Under the pieces are notes generated by a model. That model did no database searches. It saw only the letters and a list, made by a program, of their open reading frames with translations, and had not been told where the DNA came from. Position numbers and translations under genes: made by a program. From the NCBI GenBank assembly GCA_937926195.1, contig CALEXZ010000020.1:1-9276 (forward strand): a stretch of DNA of 9,276 nucleotides, given 5' to 3'. Positions 1 to 6,407 of this stretch are shown piece by piece (the first letter of the stretch is position 1; the number at the start of each line of letters is the position of its first letter). The DNA is from an uncultured Actinomyces sp. (GTDB lineage: Bacteria; Actinomycetota; Actinomycetes; Actinomycetales; Actinomycetaceae).

Positions 1-921
1 GACGGCTCCTCGGAGACCAGTGTGGGTGCGGACTCGGTGACGGTCACGGTGTCGGGTGACGTGGTGTTTGCGACGGACTCGGCGGAGCTGAGTGCTGAGG
101 CGGATGCGGCGTTGGCGAGCGTGACCGAGCAGCTGGGGCTGTACCCCTCGGGCGGCACCTTGACGGTGACGGGTCATACGGATGACGTGGCTGATGAGGC
201 CTACAACCAGGGTCTGTCGGAGCGGCGTGCGCAGGCGGTGGCGGACCGGTTGGCAACCTTGACGGACCTGAGTAAGTGGTCGGTGTCTGTGGTGGGCAAG
301 GGTGAGAGTGAGCCTCGTGCGGAGGGCACGAGTGAGGAGGCTCGTGCGGCCAACCGTCGGGTGGAGGTGCTGGCCGAGCCCACGGACCCCTCGGAGGCTG
401 AGCGCGCCCAGCAGGAGCGGCGGGCCCAGGGGGCTGAGCCGGAGACTTGGGGCGTGGTGGGCACGGGCGCCCAGGGCGTGGACGTGCCCGACCCGGTCGA
501 CGACAAGCTCACGCTGCACCTGGCGCTGCCGCGGGTGCAGCGCGTGGGCTCCTGGCTCATCGGCAACGTCGAGCTAACCCCTACCGGCGGAGACCTTTTC
601 ACCTCCATCGACCGCTTCAGGCTGCCGTCGCCTTTGTCCGATCAGTGGGACGGGCACCCTCTGGCGGGTGCTAGCACGGAGGGCTTGACGCTGCTGCAAG
701 GGGGTACGCGGGTCATGGCCGCCCAGTACGAGACCCCTGCGAACTACGTACCGGCCATGACACTGAGATTCGTGGCATCGAAGGAGGGCGGAACGATCCT
801 GCTGGGGGTGGTGTGGCCCGACACGGGCCAGGACACGGTCACCCTCGACCTTCCCGGCAACGGCAAGAACAACAACAGTGGCCTGGTGGCCCGGCTCACT
901 GACATCCCCGTGGAGGGCTGA
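1..921 (+). CDS. OmpA-family peptidoglycan-binding protein, 5' end missing
   Basis: The reading frame is open from base 1 with no stop upstream, so the gene starts outside the window; the GTG at 22 is an internal codon. 306 residues are visible. Residues about 13-128 form an OmpA C-terminal domain, which in this family binds peptidoglycan non-covalently. It shows the GHTDD motif at residues 58-62, NQGLSERRAQ after it, and an NRRVEV end. D61 and R76 match the positions that contact the peptide stem in E. coli OmpA (D271 and R286). A Glu/Gln/Arg/Ala-rich linker follows, then a C-terminal domain of about 150 residues ending in the VVWPDTG, TLDLPGNG and RLTDIPV motifs that the next gene also carries. 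By analogy with that gene the missing part probably holds a lipoprotein signal and another beta-rich domain. Location is expected outside the membrane, attached to the wall. The OmpA domain call is firm; the biological role is unknown. Confidence 0.88.
   Translation, partial: DGSSETSVGADSVTVTVSGDVVFATDSAELSAEADAALASVTEQLGLYPSGGTLTVTGHTDDVADEAYNQGLSERRAQAVADRLATLTDLSKWSVSVVGKGESEPRAEGTSEEARAANRRVEVLAEPTDPSEAERAQQERRAQGAEPETWGVVGTGAQGVDVPDPVDDKLTLHLALPRVQRVGSWLIGNVELTPTGGDLFTSIDRFRLPSPLSDQWDGHPLAGASTEGLTLLQGGTRVMAAQYETPANYVPAMTLRFVASKEGGTILLGVVWPDTGQDTVTLDLPGNGKNNNSGLVARLTDIPVEG
52..402 (+). repeat. Diverged tandem duplication, copy 1 (OmpA-domain segment)
   Basis: This segment aligns with 1698-2048 at a constant offset of 1646 bases without any gap. 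By hand count about two thirds of the encoded residues are identical, including GHTDDV, RRAQAVADRL, SVVGKGESEPR, NRRVEV and PTDPSE. It marks the duplication that produced the two neighbouring OmpA-family genes. The copies are old enough that many synonymous positions differ. Confidence 0.8.
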
Positions 922-1025
922 CACCATCTGTGGGGAACACTGCCCATGGAGGTCATCGCCTCGGTCGATACTGTGGTGGTGATCGGCAGCCACCGGGCTC
1001 ACTCCCTCGACTCAGGAGTGTCGTC

Positions 1026-2540
1026 GTGAAAACCCCTCTGCATGTGACTCGTCGCCTGATCCTCCGAGGCTCGGTGACCCTTGGCTCAGCCGCTGTGCTT
1101 GCGGCCTGCGCCGACTCCGACCCGGCACCGGGTTCAGGCGCCGGCGGCGCGACGGCGAGTCCCGATCGGTCAGAGCCGCGCTCTCTGACCGGAGGCATTG
1201 ACGCTGTTGAGTGGACGATTGAGGTGGGGCCGGCGGTTGTCACTGAGGGTGTCACCCTGGTGCATATGAGGTTGTTCCCGACGGAGGGTGAGAAGGCTCT
1301 GGGTACCATTGTGTTCTCCTCCTTCAATGTGCCGGGTGACTTCATTGGGGGTATTCGTCTGCTCGACCTTGCCGGCGCGGGCTACTACCGGGAAAGTGGT
1401 GGCAGCACGGACGGTGTGTTCAGCGCTGTGAGCGCTGACGAGCCCTTGGAGCTGAACCCGTTGTTTCCGGCGGTCCCGGAGGGGACCAAGGATGTGACGT
1501 TGTTCCTTCCCAGCTTTGGTGTCTTCCCGCGGGTGCCGGTGGTGAGCTCTACTGACGTCTTTGATGTCAAGGCCGCTCTTGCGGCCTCCTCGCCGGATCT
1601 TGAGGACGGTGGTCCGTATCCGTTGCAGAGCCTGATCGGCGCGGCTGACGGTTCGGCTGAGACCCAGGAGGCCGAGGACACGACGACGGTCGTGGTCTCT
1701 GGTGATGTCACCTTCGCGTCGGACTCGACTGAGCTCAGTGAGCAGGCGGACACGGTGCTGGCGTCGGTGACGGAGCAGGTCAAGCGTTATCCCTCTGGTG
1801 GGGGTCTGGTGATTACCGGGCACACTGATGACGTCGACTCTGACGCTCACAACCAGGACCTGTCGCAGCGTCGTGCTCAGGCTGTGGCTGACCGTCTGGG
1901 TCAGCTGGTGAGCCTGAAGTCGTGGACTACCTCGGTGGTTGGTAAGGGGGAGTCGGAGCCTCGGGTTGCTAATGACTCGGATGAGAACCGTGCGGTGAAT
2001 CGTCGTGTCGAGGTGGTTCTGACCCCCACCGATCCCAGTGAGGGTGAGGAGAAGCCTGCGCCTGCGGCTGTGGGGGAGCTGCCGGATCCCGGTGGGCCGG
2101 TGGGCACCGGCAAGGATGGGGTGGACGTGTCCTACAAGGATGCGACGCTCCATGTCTCGATGGACCAGGTCGTGCGCGCTGATGGTTGCTTCATGGGCAG
2201 GATCCTCGTCTCCACCGACCAGTTCGTCGCCCTCGCCCATGGTGCCTTCCATATGCCACGCCAGTGGCAGACACACTGGGGCCCTGTGAGTACGCACATC
2301 TGCTCCGCCACCCTCCTCAAGGGCAGCACCCGCTACGCGCCCTTGCAGGCGAAGATCGACTCCAGCCTGTGGCCCGTCACCAACAGGTCTGTGTCCCATT
2401 TCGATGGTCCCGGTGCGCCTACGCCGCTTCCTGTTGTCTGGCCGGACACCGGTGAGGACACCGTCACCCTCGACCTGCCCGGCAACGGTGACGGTGCCAT
2501 CGCACTACGCCTGACCGACATCCCGGTCGTCGAGGCCTGA
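1026..2540 (+). CDS. OmpA-family cell-wall-binding lipoprotein
   Basis: 504 residues. I chose the GTG at 1026 because AGGAG at 1014-1018 sits seven bases upstream and because it places a signal peptide at the N-terminus; the frame stays open back to 930 but gives no sensible leader. The signal has TRRLILRG (residues 8-15), a hydrophobic stretch and the lipobox LAAC with Cys28 as the lipidated residue. The RR-x-x-L pattern also resembles a Tat signal. A Ser/Gly/Ala/Pro-rich spacer follows, then a beta-rich domain (about 50-190), an OmpA domain (about 220-335) and a C-terminal domain (about 365-504). In the OmpA domain GHTDD starts at residue 265; D268 and R283 match the peptidoglycan-contacting residues of E. 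coli OmpA. The protein is probably tethered to the membrane and bound to the wall. It is a tandem paralogue of the preceding gene. The N- and C-terminal domains share a loose pattern and may be copies of one fold. No pathway can be assigned. Confidence 0.88.
   Translation: MKTPLHVTRRLILRGSVTLGSAAVLAACADSDPAPGSGAGGATASPDRSEPRSLTGGIDAVEWTIEVGPAVVTEGVTLVHMRLFPTEGEKALGTIVFSSFNVPGDFIGGIRLLDLAGAGYYRESGGSTDGVFSAVSADEPLELNPLFPAVPEGTKDVTLFLPSFGVFPRVPVVSSTDVFDVKAALAASSPDLEDGGPYPLQSLIGAADGSAETQEAEDTTTVVVSGDVTFASDSTELSEQADTVLASVTEQVKRYPSGGGLVITGHTDDVDSDAHNQDLSQRRAQAVADRLGQLVSLKSWTTSVVGKGESEPRVANDSDENRAVNRRVEVVLTPTDPSEGEEKPAPAAVGELPDPGGPVGTGKDGVDVSYKDATLHVSMDQVVRADGCFMGRILVSTDQFVALAHGAFHMPRQWQTHWGPVSTHICSATLLKGSTRYAPLQAKIDSSLWPVTNRSVSHFDGPGAPTPLPVVWPDTGEDTVTLDLPGNGDGAIALRLTDIPVVEA
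1698..2048 (+). repeat. Diverged tandem duplication, copy 2 (OmpA-domain segment)
   Basis: Counterpart of 52-402 at a constant offset of 1646 bases, encoding the OmpA domain of the second paralogue. Downstream the similarity collapses in the centre of the C-terminal domain and returns at the end of the genes (about 811-915 against 2434-2532), so the duplicated unit spans the whole gene but its middle has diverged. Confidence 0.8.
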
Positions 2541-2577
2541 TATGGACTGCCTGGCAAGGACTGGAACCGGGGCTCTA

Positions 2578-2595
2578 GCGACGGCACACCGTCGC
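2578..2595 (+). terminator. Candidate hairpin terminator after the OmpA-family genes
   Basis: A perfect 7-bp stem, GCGACGG paired with CCGTCGC around a CACA loop, begins 38 bases after the stop at 2540. No T-tract follows, so it would be a hairpin-only terminator of the sort proposed for high-GC actinobacteria. A smaller palindrome, CGACG-gcg-CGTCG, lies at 2624-2636. Position supports termination or transcript-end protection; in GC-rich DNA a stem of this length can also arise by chance. Confidence 0.4.
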
Positions 2596-2664
2596 GACAC
2601 TCCCTCTCACGGTCGAGCCGGTCCGACGGCGCGTCGCCGAGATCAGGGCCCAGACAGGGACGCT

Positions 2665-2702
2665 CGCCCCTGGGGTAGGGGCGTTGGCCTACCTAACGTA
2701 GG
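2665..2702 (+). other. Pair of adjacent inverted repeats in the intergenic region
   Basis: A perfect 7-bp stem CGCCCCT / AGGGGCG (2665-2671 and 2677-2683, 5-base loop) is followed at once by a 5-bp stem CCTAC / GTAGG (2688-2692 and 2698-2702, 5-base loop). They end 75 bases before the next start codon. They could be a second terminator stem, an operator, or leader structure for the membrane-protein gene. I see no T-run or clear promoter, so the role is open. Confidence 0.35.
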
Positions 2703-2777
2703 GCGTGCCGCGTGCCGACGCGGCCCTTGCCGGATCCCGTTGTTCCGGGGAGGCGGATGGTCCACGAGGAAGGACAC

Positions 2778-3245
2778 ATGCGCGCTACCGGAGCAGATTC
2801 TCACGCTCTGTCATGGGCAGGCCCCGTCGTCGTCGGCCTCGTCGCAGCCGGCGGTACTGTCCTCGAACGGTCTGTGGCGGGCCCCTGGCACGACTCGATG
2901 CGGATCCTCTCATCCGTCCCCGAGCTGCCCCTGGAGATCCCGCTTCTGCTCCTGTGGGGGCTGGTCGTCGACTGGATGGGGCTGCGTCTGTCCTCCTACC
3001 GGGGGCAGGACCACTTCGACCGGACAGCGCGAGCCCTCATGGGTGCCGCGGTGGCCGTTCTCGCCGTCGTCGCCTGGGACGTGCTCACCGACGGGGACGT
3101 GTCCGTTCCCAGTCTGCTCCCGCTCGGCTTCCTCGTGCTCGGGCTCATGGCCCCGGCCCTCCTCAGCCGCCACGACAGGCACGCCCAGGGCGGTCGCGGG
3201 TGGAGCGAGAACGGCTCCACCTTGCAGGGCGGGCTACGATACTAG
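2778..3245 (+). CDS. Small four-helix membrane protein of unknown function
   Basis: 155 residues from the ATG at 2778, preceded by the purine-rich GAGGAAGGA at 2766-2774, a plausible ribosome binding site. An in-frame ATG at 2757 is possible but has its GGGGAGG only three bases away. Four hydrophobic segments are visible at about residues 13-29, 50-70, 86-103 and 108-129, with a charged loop (RGQDHFDR) between the second and third and a short polar tail rich in Gly, Arg and His. I do not recognise a family. It is not a prepilin peptidase: no GxGD motif and too few helices. It lies 81 bases upstream of the Tad-type cluster in the same direction, so it might be co-transcribed, but nothing in its sequence ties it to pilus assembly. 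Codon use (mostly NNC/NNG) and hydrophobic pattern favour this frame over the overlapping open frames. Confidence 0.7.
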   Translation: MRATGADSHALSWAGPVVVGLVAAGGTVLERSVAGPWHDSMRILSSVPELPLEIPLLLLWGLVVDWMGLRLSSYRGQDHFDRTARALMGAAVAVLAVVAWDVLTDGDVSVPSLLPLGFLVLGLMAPALLSRHDRHAQGGRGWSENGSTLQGGLRY

Positions 3246-3326
3246 ATCGGTGCCGCCAACGACCGTCTTGCACCTGAGCCGAGAGGCCACCGTCGTCATC
3301 CCAACACCACTGGAAGAGAACCTGCC

Positions 3327-4100
3327 GTGATCCTCACCTCCGCCGTCGCCGTCGGTCTGCCGGCACCGGTCGGCTGCCTTGAGGTGCCCGACGTCGAAGC
3401 CGCCGTCACCGCTGTCGAGTCAGTGCCCGGCGACGCACTCCTTGTCGTGGGTGCCGACGCCGCTGCCCGTCCCTCCCTCATGGCCCGTGAGGTCATTGCC
3501 CGTCCCGACGTCGCCCTCGTCACCCTCGACGGCCCTCGGACCCGCAGGACCCTGCTGCTGCGCGCGCTCACGCACCTGCCGCCGGAGAGCTACGGCATGG
3601 CGGCCTACGTCGTGCGGGCAGTCAACCGCCAGTGCGGCACCCGCAAGGCCCTGAGCTCCGTCGGCTCTCTCGTGCGTCCCAAGCCCACCCTGAGTCAGCA
3701 CCTGCGCAGCTTCTTCCCCAAGGCCTCCTTTGACGTCGATCTCGCCACCGACACCGTCACCTTCCGGGAGAACATCCAGTGGGACCTCGGGGACTCCCGC
3801 GACGTCGTCTGGGCGGCCAGCAACGAGATGAAGCACATGGCCGTCGGGCTCGGCGTGCGGGTACCCCCCGTCGTCCTGCCCAATGAGAGCGGCAAGCTCG
3901 ACGGGGCCCGGCACTGGGCCGAGGTCTCCTGGCACCCCGATGTCGCTCGTGCCGTGCGCACGGCCGTCGGTACGGTGCTGCGCAGGACCTGTCGCTCCTG
4001 CGGCCGGGCCACGGCGCCGACCGGGTGCCCCTTCTGCGGCACCTCGCTCTCCCCCCGAATCTCCGCACCCGCACCCAGGATTGAGAGGAACGCATCATGA
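3327..4100 (+). CDS. Unrecognised cytoplasmic protein with C-terminal zinc ribbon, Tad-linked
   Basis: 257 residues from a GTG start; GGAAGAG at 3312-3318 is the likely ribosome binding site. There is no signal peptide and no convincing membrane helix. The first 75 residues alternate hydrophobic strands and helices (for example DALLVVGADAA and DVALVTLDG), as in a small alpha/beta fold. The middle part (about 105-190) is mixed, with a short helix-rich stretch TLSQHLRSFF that might bind nucleic acid, though I would not assert this. At the end Cys222, Cys225, Cys234 and Cys237 form a CxxC-x8-CxxC zinc ribbon (CRSCG and CPFCG), followed by a Pro/Ala/Arg tail. Its last four bases overlap the start of cpaB (ATGA), so the two are probably translationally coupled and it likely belongs to the pilus operon. 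Function is unknown; a regulator or a cytoplasmic assembly factor are both possible. Confidence 0.8.
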   Translation: MILTSAVAVGLPAPVGCLEVPDVEAAVTAVESVPGDALLVVGADAAARPSLMAREVIARPDVALVTLDGPRTRRTLLLRALTHLPPESYGMAAYVVRAVNRQCGTRKALSSVGSLVRPKPTLSQHLRSFFPKASFDVDLATDTVTFRENIQWDLGDSRDVVWAASNEMKHMAVGLGVRVPPVVLPNESGKLDGARHWAEVSWHPDVARAVRTAVGTVLRRTCRSCGRATAPTGCPFCGTSLSPRISAPAPRIERNAS

Positions 4101-4789
4101 ACCCGCGCCAGAGACGAGGAGTCCTGCTGCTGCTCGTCACCCTCCTGGGAGCCGCACTCACCTTCGTCGGTGTCGCCACCTACGTCAGTTCCGTGTCCTC
4201 GCAGGTCGGGCCGATGACCCAGGTCCTCAGGCTCACGACCGACGTCGAGGCGCTGCACGCCGTCACCGAGGCGGATGTCGAGGTCGTCGAGGTACCCGAG
4301 CGCTGGGCGCCCGCCAACGCCGTGTCCTCCTACGGCCAGGTTGAAGGGCTCGTCGCTGCCAGCGCCTACGCCGCGGGCTCCGTGCTGCAGACCGGTATGC
4401 TCACCGACCCGCCCGGCCTGACGAACGGTGCCCGCGAGGTGGCCATCATGGTCGACGCCGAGACCGGCGTCGCCGGGCGCATCCAGCCCGGTGACTACGT
4501 TGATATCATCGCCACCATCGAGGACGAGGAGACCGGTGCGCGCACGGCGCAGATCATTGTCCAGAACGCCCTCATCATCGACGTCGGCGTGGCGACGACG
4601 GTGGAGGACGAGAACGCCTCCGGTGCCTTCACCGAGACGCAGGCTGTGCCCGTGACCTTTGCTCTGAGCACCGCGGACAGCCTGAGGATCTCCTACGCGG
4701 AGAGCTTCGCCGTCAAGCTTCGCCTTGCCCTGCGTGGCACCGGCGACGACGCTCCGCTCACTGACGACCAGACGACGTACGGCGAGTGA
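4097..4789 (+). CDS. cpaB: Flp/Tad pilus assembly protein CpaB (RcpC), SAF-domain
   Basis: 230 residues. The ATG at 4097 overlaps the upstream stop and has GAGAGGAA just before it. Residues about 8-32 form a membrane anchor, with the rest predicted outside the cytoplasm. A SAF domain covers about residues 43-105, and the CpaB/RcpC core follows with VAIMVDAETGVAGRIQPGDY and then VDIIATI, the hallmark of the family. In Gram-negative Tad systems this protein works with the outer-membrane secretin and may contact peptidoglycan; here no secretin is present, so a wall-related or pilus-guiding role is more likely. Length is slightly shorter than many Gram-negative members. It precedes the CpaE-type gene by 12 bases. 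Family assignment is strong; the role in a Gram-positive cell is inferred. Confidence 0.9.
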   Translation: MNPRQRRGVLLLLVTLLGAALTFVGVATYVSSVSSQVGPMTQVLRLTTDVEALHAVTEADVEVVEVPERWAPANAVSSYGQVEGLVAASAYAAGSVLQTGMLTDPPGLTNGAREVAIMVDAETGVAGRIQPGDYVDIIATIEDEETGARTAQIIVQNALIIDVGVATTVEDENASGAFTETQAVPVTFALSTADSLRISYAESFAVKLRLALRGTGDDAPLTDDQTTYGE

Positions 4790-4801
4790 AGGAGCCCCAC
4801 T

Positions 4802-6406
4802 GTGACCCAGGTTCTGCTTCTGTCCTCCGATGCCGCGACCGCCTCGGCCGTCGCCGCCGTCCTCAGTGAGCTCGACGGCTTCTCGGAGCCGGTGACCGTC
4901 GCCTCCCTCGGTCAGGCGCGTCTGGAGCTTGAGCGTCAGGACCTCGACCTTGTCCTCGTCGATGAGAACGAGGACGAGGGCAAGGGGCTGAACCTCCTGC
5001 GCGAGCTGGCCGCGCTGAGCCCGCTGCTGCCCGTGTGCCTCCTGGCGCCCCGCGTCGACGCCGATCTCGTGATCAGGGCCATGGACGCAGGCGCCCGAGC
5101 GGTCCTGCCGCTGCCGCCCTCGATCGAGACCTACGCCGAGCGCTTGCGCTCCCTGTCGGCGTGGACCCGCCAGGTCCGTGACCAGCGTGCCGCTGACTCC
5201 GATGTCCGGGTGCAGCGCATCGGACGCATTGTCGCCGTCATTGGGGCCAAGGGCGGGGTCGGTACCTCGATGATCGCTCTCATGGCTGCCAGGGCGGCGA
5301 GCGGACGTGGCCAGACGGCCTTGCTTGACTTCGATCTCAGCGCTGGTGACCAGGCGTCCTACTGCGGCCTGCGCGTGCGCCACTCCGTCATCGACCTCGT
5401 CTCTGTCGCGGCCGAGCTCGGAGGCCGTGAGATCACCGAGGTCGCCTACCCCTTGCGCGGCGGCGTCGAGCTCCTGCCCGCGCCGCCCTCGGCGGAGGCC
5501 GCCGAGGCCATGACCGAGACCGCGGCCCGCCAGATCCTGCAGGCCATCCGCTACCAGTACCAGCAGGTGGTCATCGACTGCGGAAGCGCTCTCACCCTGA
5601 CCTCGGCCGCCGCACTCGATCTCGCGGACGAGATCATCGTCGTCGCGACGCCGGACGTTCCCGCACTCAGCTCGGTGCGCCGCCTCACCGCCGCGATGGA
5701 CAGGCTCGGTATCGGGCGTGGGACCCCGGTGCGCATGGCACTCAACCGCTCCTCACGGCAGCGGGAGATACAGGCAGCGACGGCGATGAAGCTCGCCGGT
5801 ATGGAGATCCTCACTGAGATTCCCGACTGCGGGCCGCGGCTGGAGACGACGATCAACACCGGCACGGTGCTCGACCTGGACGTGGCGCCCTTCACCCAGG
5901 CGGGTCGCATGGTCGCGGACCTGCTGATCGTCCCCGAGGACAGCATCGCCACCCCTGCGCCCGCTCCCGCTCCTCCGTCCGCTCCCTCGCCTGCCCCGGC
6001 GCGTTCCGGGAGGCGCCGCGCAGACAAGCCCAAGGGACGCCGTGGCAAGAAGATGAGCCTGCGCGGGCGCCGCGGTGGCGAGGAGGGTCAGGGCAGCGTC
6101 GAGTTCGCCGGCGTCCTGGTCGTGGCCCTGGCGGTCTTCGCTCTGGTGCTTCACCTCCTCTTCGCCGCGAGCATCGCCTTCATGGCCCAGAGCAGCGCCC
6201 AGGAGGCCGCCCGCCAGTACGCCCGCGGCGGCAGCTACTCCGGCGCCGTGGCCGCCGCGGCCTCGGCCCTGCCCGACGGCCTCGTCGGGGGCATGCACGT
6301 GCGGCGCTCCGGTGCGGACACGGTGACGGTCACGGTGGACCTGCCGATGAAGGTCCCCGGTCTCAGCAGTGTCTCCGCCGACGCGACGATCGACTGGGAG
6401 GAATGA
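4802..6406 (+). CDS. CpaE/TadZ-type ATPase fused to a TadE-type pseudopilin
   Basis: 534 residues from the GTG at 4802, with AAGGAG at 4789-4794. Residues 1-120 look like a response-regulator receiver: Asp54 sits at the usual phosphorylation position, but the acidic pair near residue 9 and the lysine near 'LPLPP' are absent, so it is probably a pseudo-receiver. Residues about 140-375 are a MinD/ParA-like ATPase. The P-loop reads GAKGGVGTS (148-156), keeping the signature lysine K150 but with Thr155 where the P-loop lysine is expected. LLDFD (174-178) and VVIDCGS follow. CpaE/TadZ proteins localise Tad machines. A Pro/Ala linker (384-402) and a Lys/Arg-rich stretch lead into a TadE-like module (about 418-534): cleavage motif at G429, E434 at +5, a membrane helix about 436-460 and a short outer domain. 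In most loci these are separate genes. Met418 (6053) could be an internal start but lacks a good ribosome binding site. Confidence 0.85.
   Translation: MTQVLLLSSDAATASAVAAVLSELDGFSEPVTVASLGQARLELERQDLDLVLVDENEDEGKGLNLLRELAALSPLLPVCLLAPRVDADLVIRAMDAGARAVLPLPPSIETYAERLRSLSAWTRQVRDQRAADSDVRVQRIGRIVAVIGAKGGVGTSMIALMAARAASGRGQTALLDFDLSAGDQASYCGLRVRHSVIDLVSVAAELGGREITEVAYPLRGGVELLPAPPSAEAAEAMTETAARQILQAIRYQYQQVVIDCGSALTLTSAAALDLADEIIVVATPDVPALSSVRRLTAAMDRLGIGRGTPVRMALNRSSRQREIQAATAMKLAGMEILTEIPDCGPRLETTINTGTVLDLDVAPFTQAGRMVADLLIVPEDSIATPAPAPAPPSAPSPAPARSGRRRADKPKGRRGKKMSLRGRRGGEEGQGSVEFAGVLVVALAVFALVLHLLFAASIAFMAQSSAQEAARQYARGGSYSGAVAAAASALPDGLVGGMHVRRSGADTVTVTVDLPMKVPGLSSVSADATIDWEE
6086..6106 (+). 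other. Prepilin-peptidase-type cleavage site inside the CpaE-TadE fusion
   Basis: These codons encode G-QGSVEF (residues 429-435). A glycine at -1 and glutamate at +5, followed by Phe and a hydrophobic helix, fit the class of sites cut by type IV/Flp prepilin peptidases (TadV/CpaA). The upstream stretch is basic (GRRRADKPKGRRGKK, 403-417), as in cytoplasmic leader peptides. Cleavage here would release a pilin-like fragment of about 105 residues and leave the ATPase in the cytoplasm. The match is seen in sequence; processing is inferred. Confidence 0.55.
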
Positions 6407-6407
6407 G

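Noticed and set aside
967..972. GATACT as a -10 element before the second OmpA-family gene
   Set aside because: No recognisable -35 at the right distance; single hexamers are expected by chance.
930..1025. N-terminal extension of the second OmpA-family gene to 930
   Set aside because: The extra 32 residues have no signal character and would bury the lipoprotein signal. The GTG at 1026 has AGGAG at ideal spacing.
1170..2399. Open frame of 409 codons on the - strand
   Set aside because: It is antisense to the OmpA-family lipoprotein gene, whose domain motifs are unmistakable. The product has no recognisable domain and is Arg/His-rich.
3235..3240. TACGAT as a -10 promoter element for the Tad cluster
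   Set aside because: It matches TAnnnT, but no suitable -35 lies 16-18 bases upstream, and it overlaps the end of the membrane-protein gene. Too weak to list as a feature.
2778..3245. Prepilin peptidase (TadV/CpaA) assignment for the small membrane protein
   Set aside because: It lies next to the Tad genes and is hydrophobic, but it lacks the GxGD and second aspartate motifs and is too short.
2542..3330. Open frame of 262 codons on the + strand overlapping the small membrane protein
   Set aside because: Its product is rich in Ser, Pro, Arg, Cys and Trp with no hydrophobic pattern, while the frame starting at 2778 has a ribosome binding site, good codon use and four membrane helices.
3695..5383. 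Long open frame of 562 codons on the - strand
   Set aside because: It lies opposite three genes with clear family motifs (zinc ribbon, CpaB, CpaE). Its product is low-complexity, rich in Gly, Asp, His and Arg, as expected for antisense frames in GC-rich DNA.
6053..6406. Separate tadE gene starting at the in-frame ATG 6053
   Set aside because: There is no stop codon between the two parts, and only a weak purine run (GGCAAGAAG) lies directly against the ATG. I keep one fused CDS but note internal initiation as an alternative.
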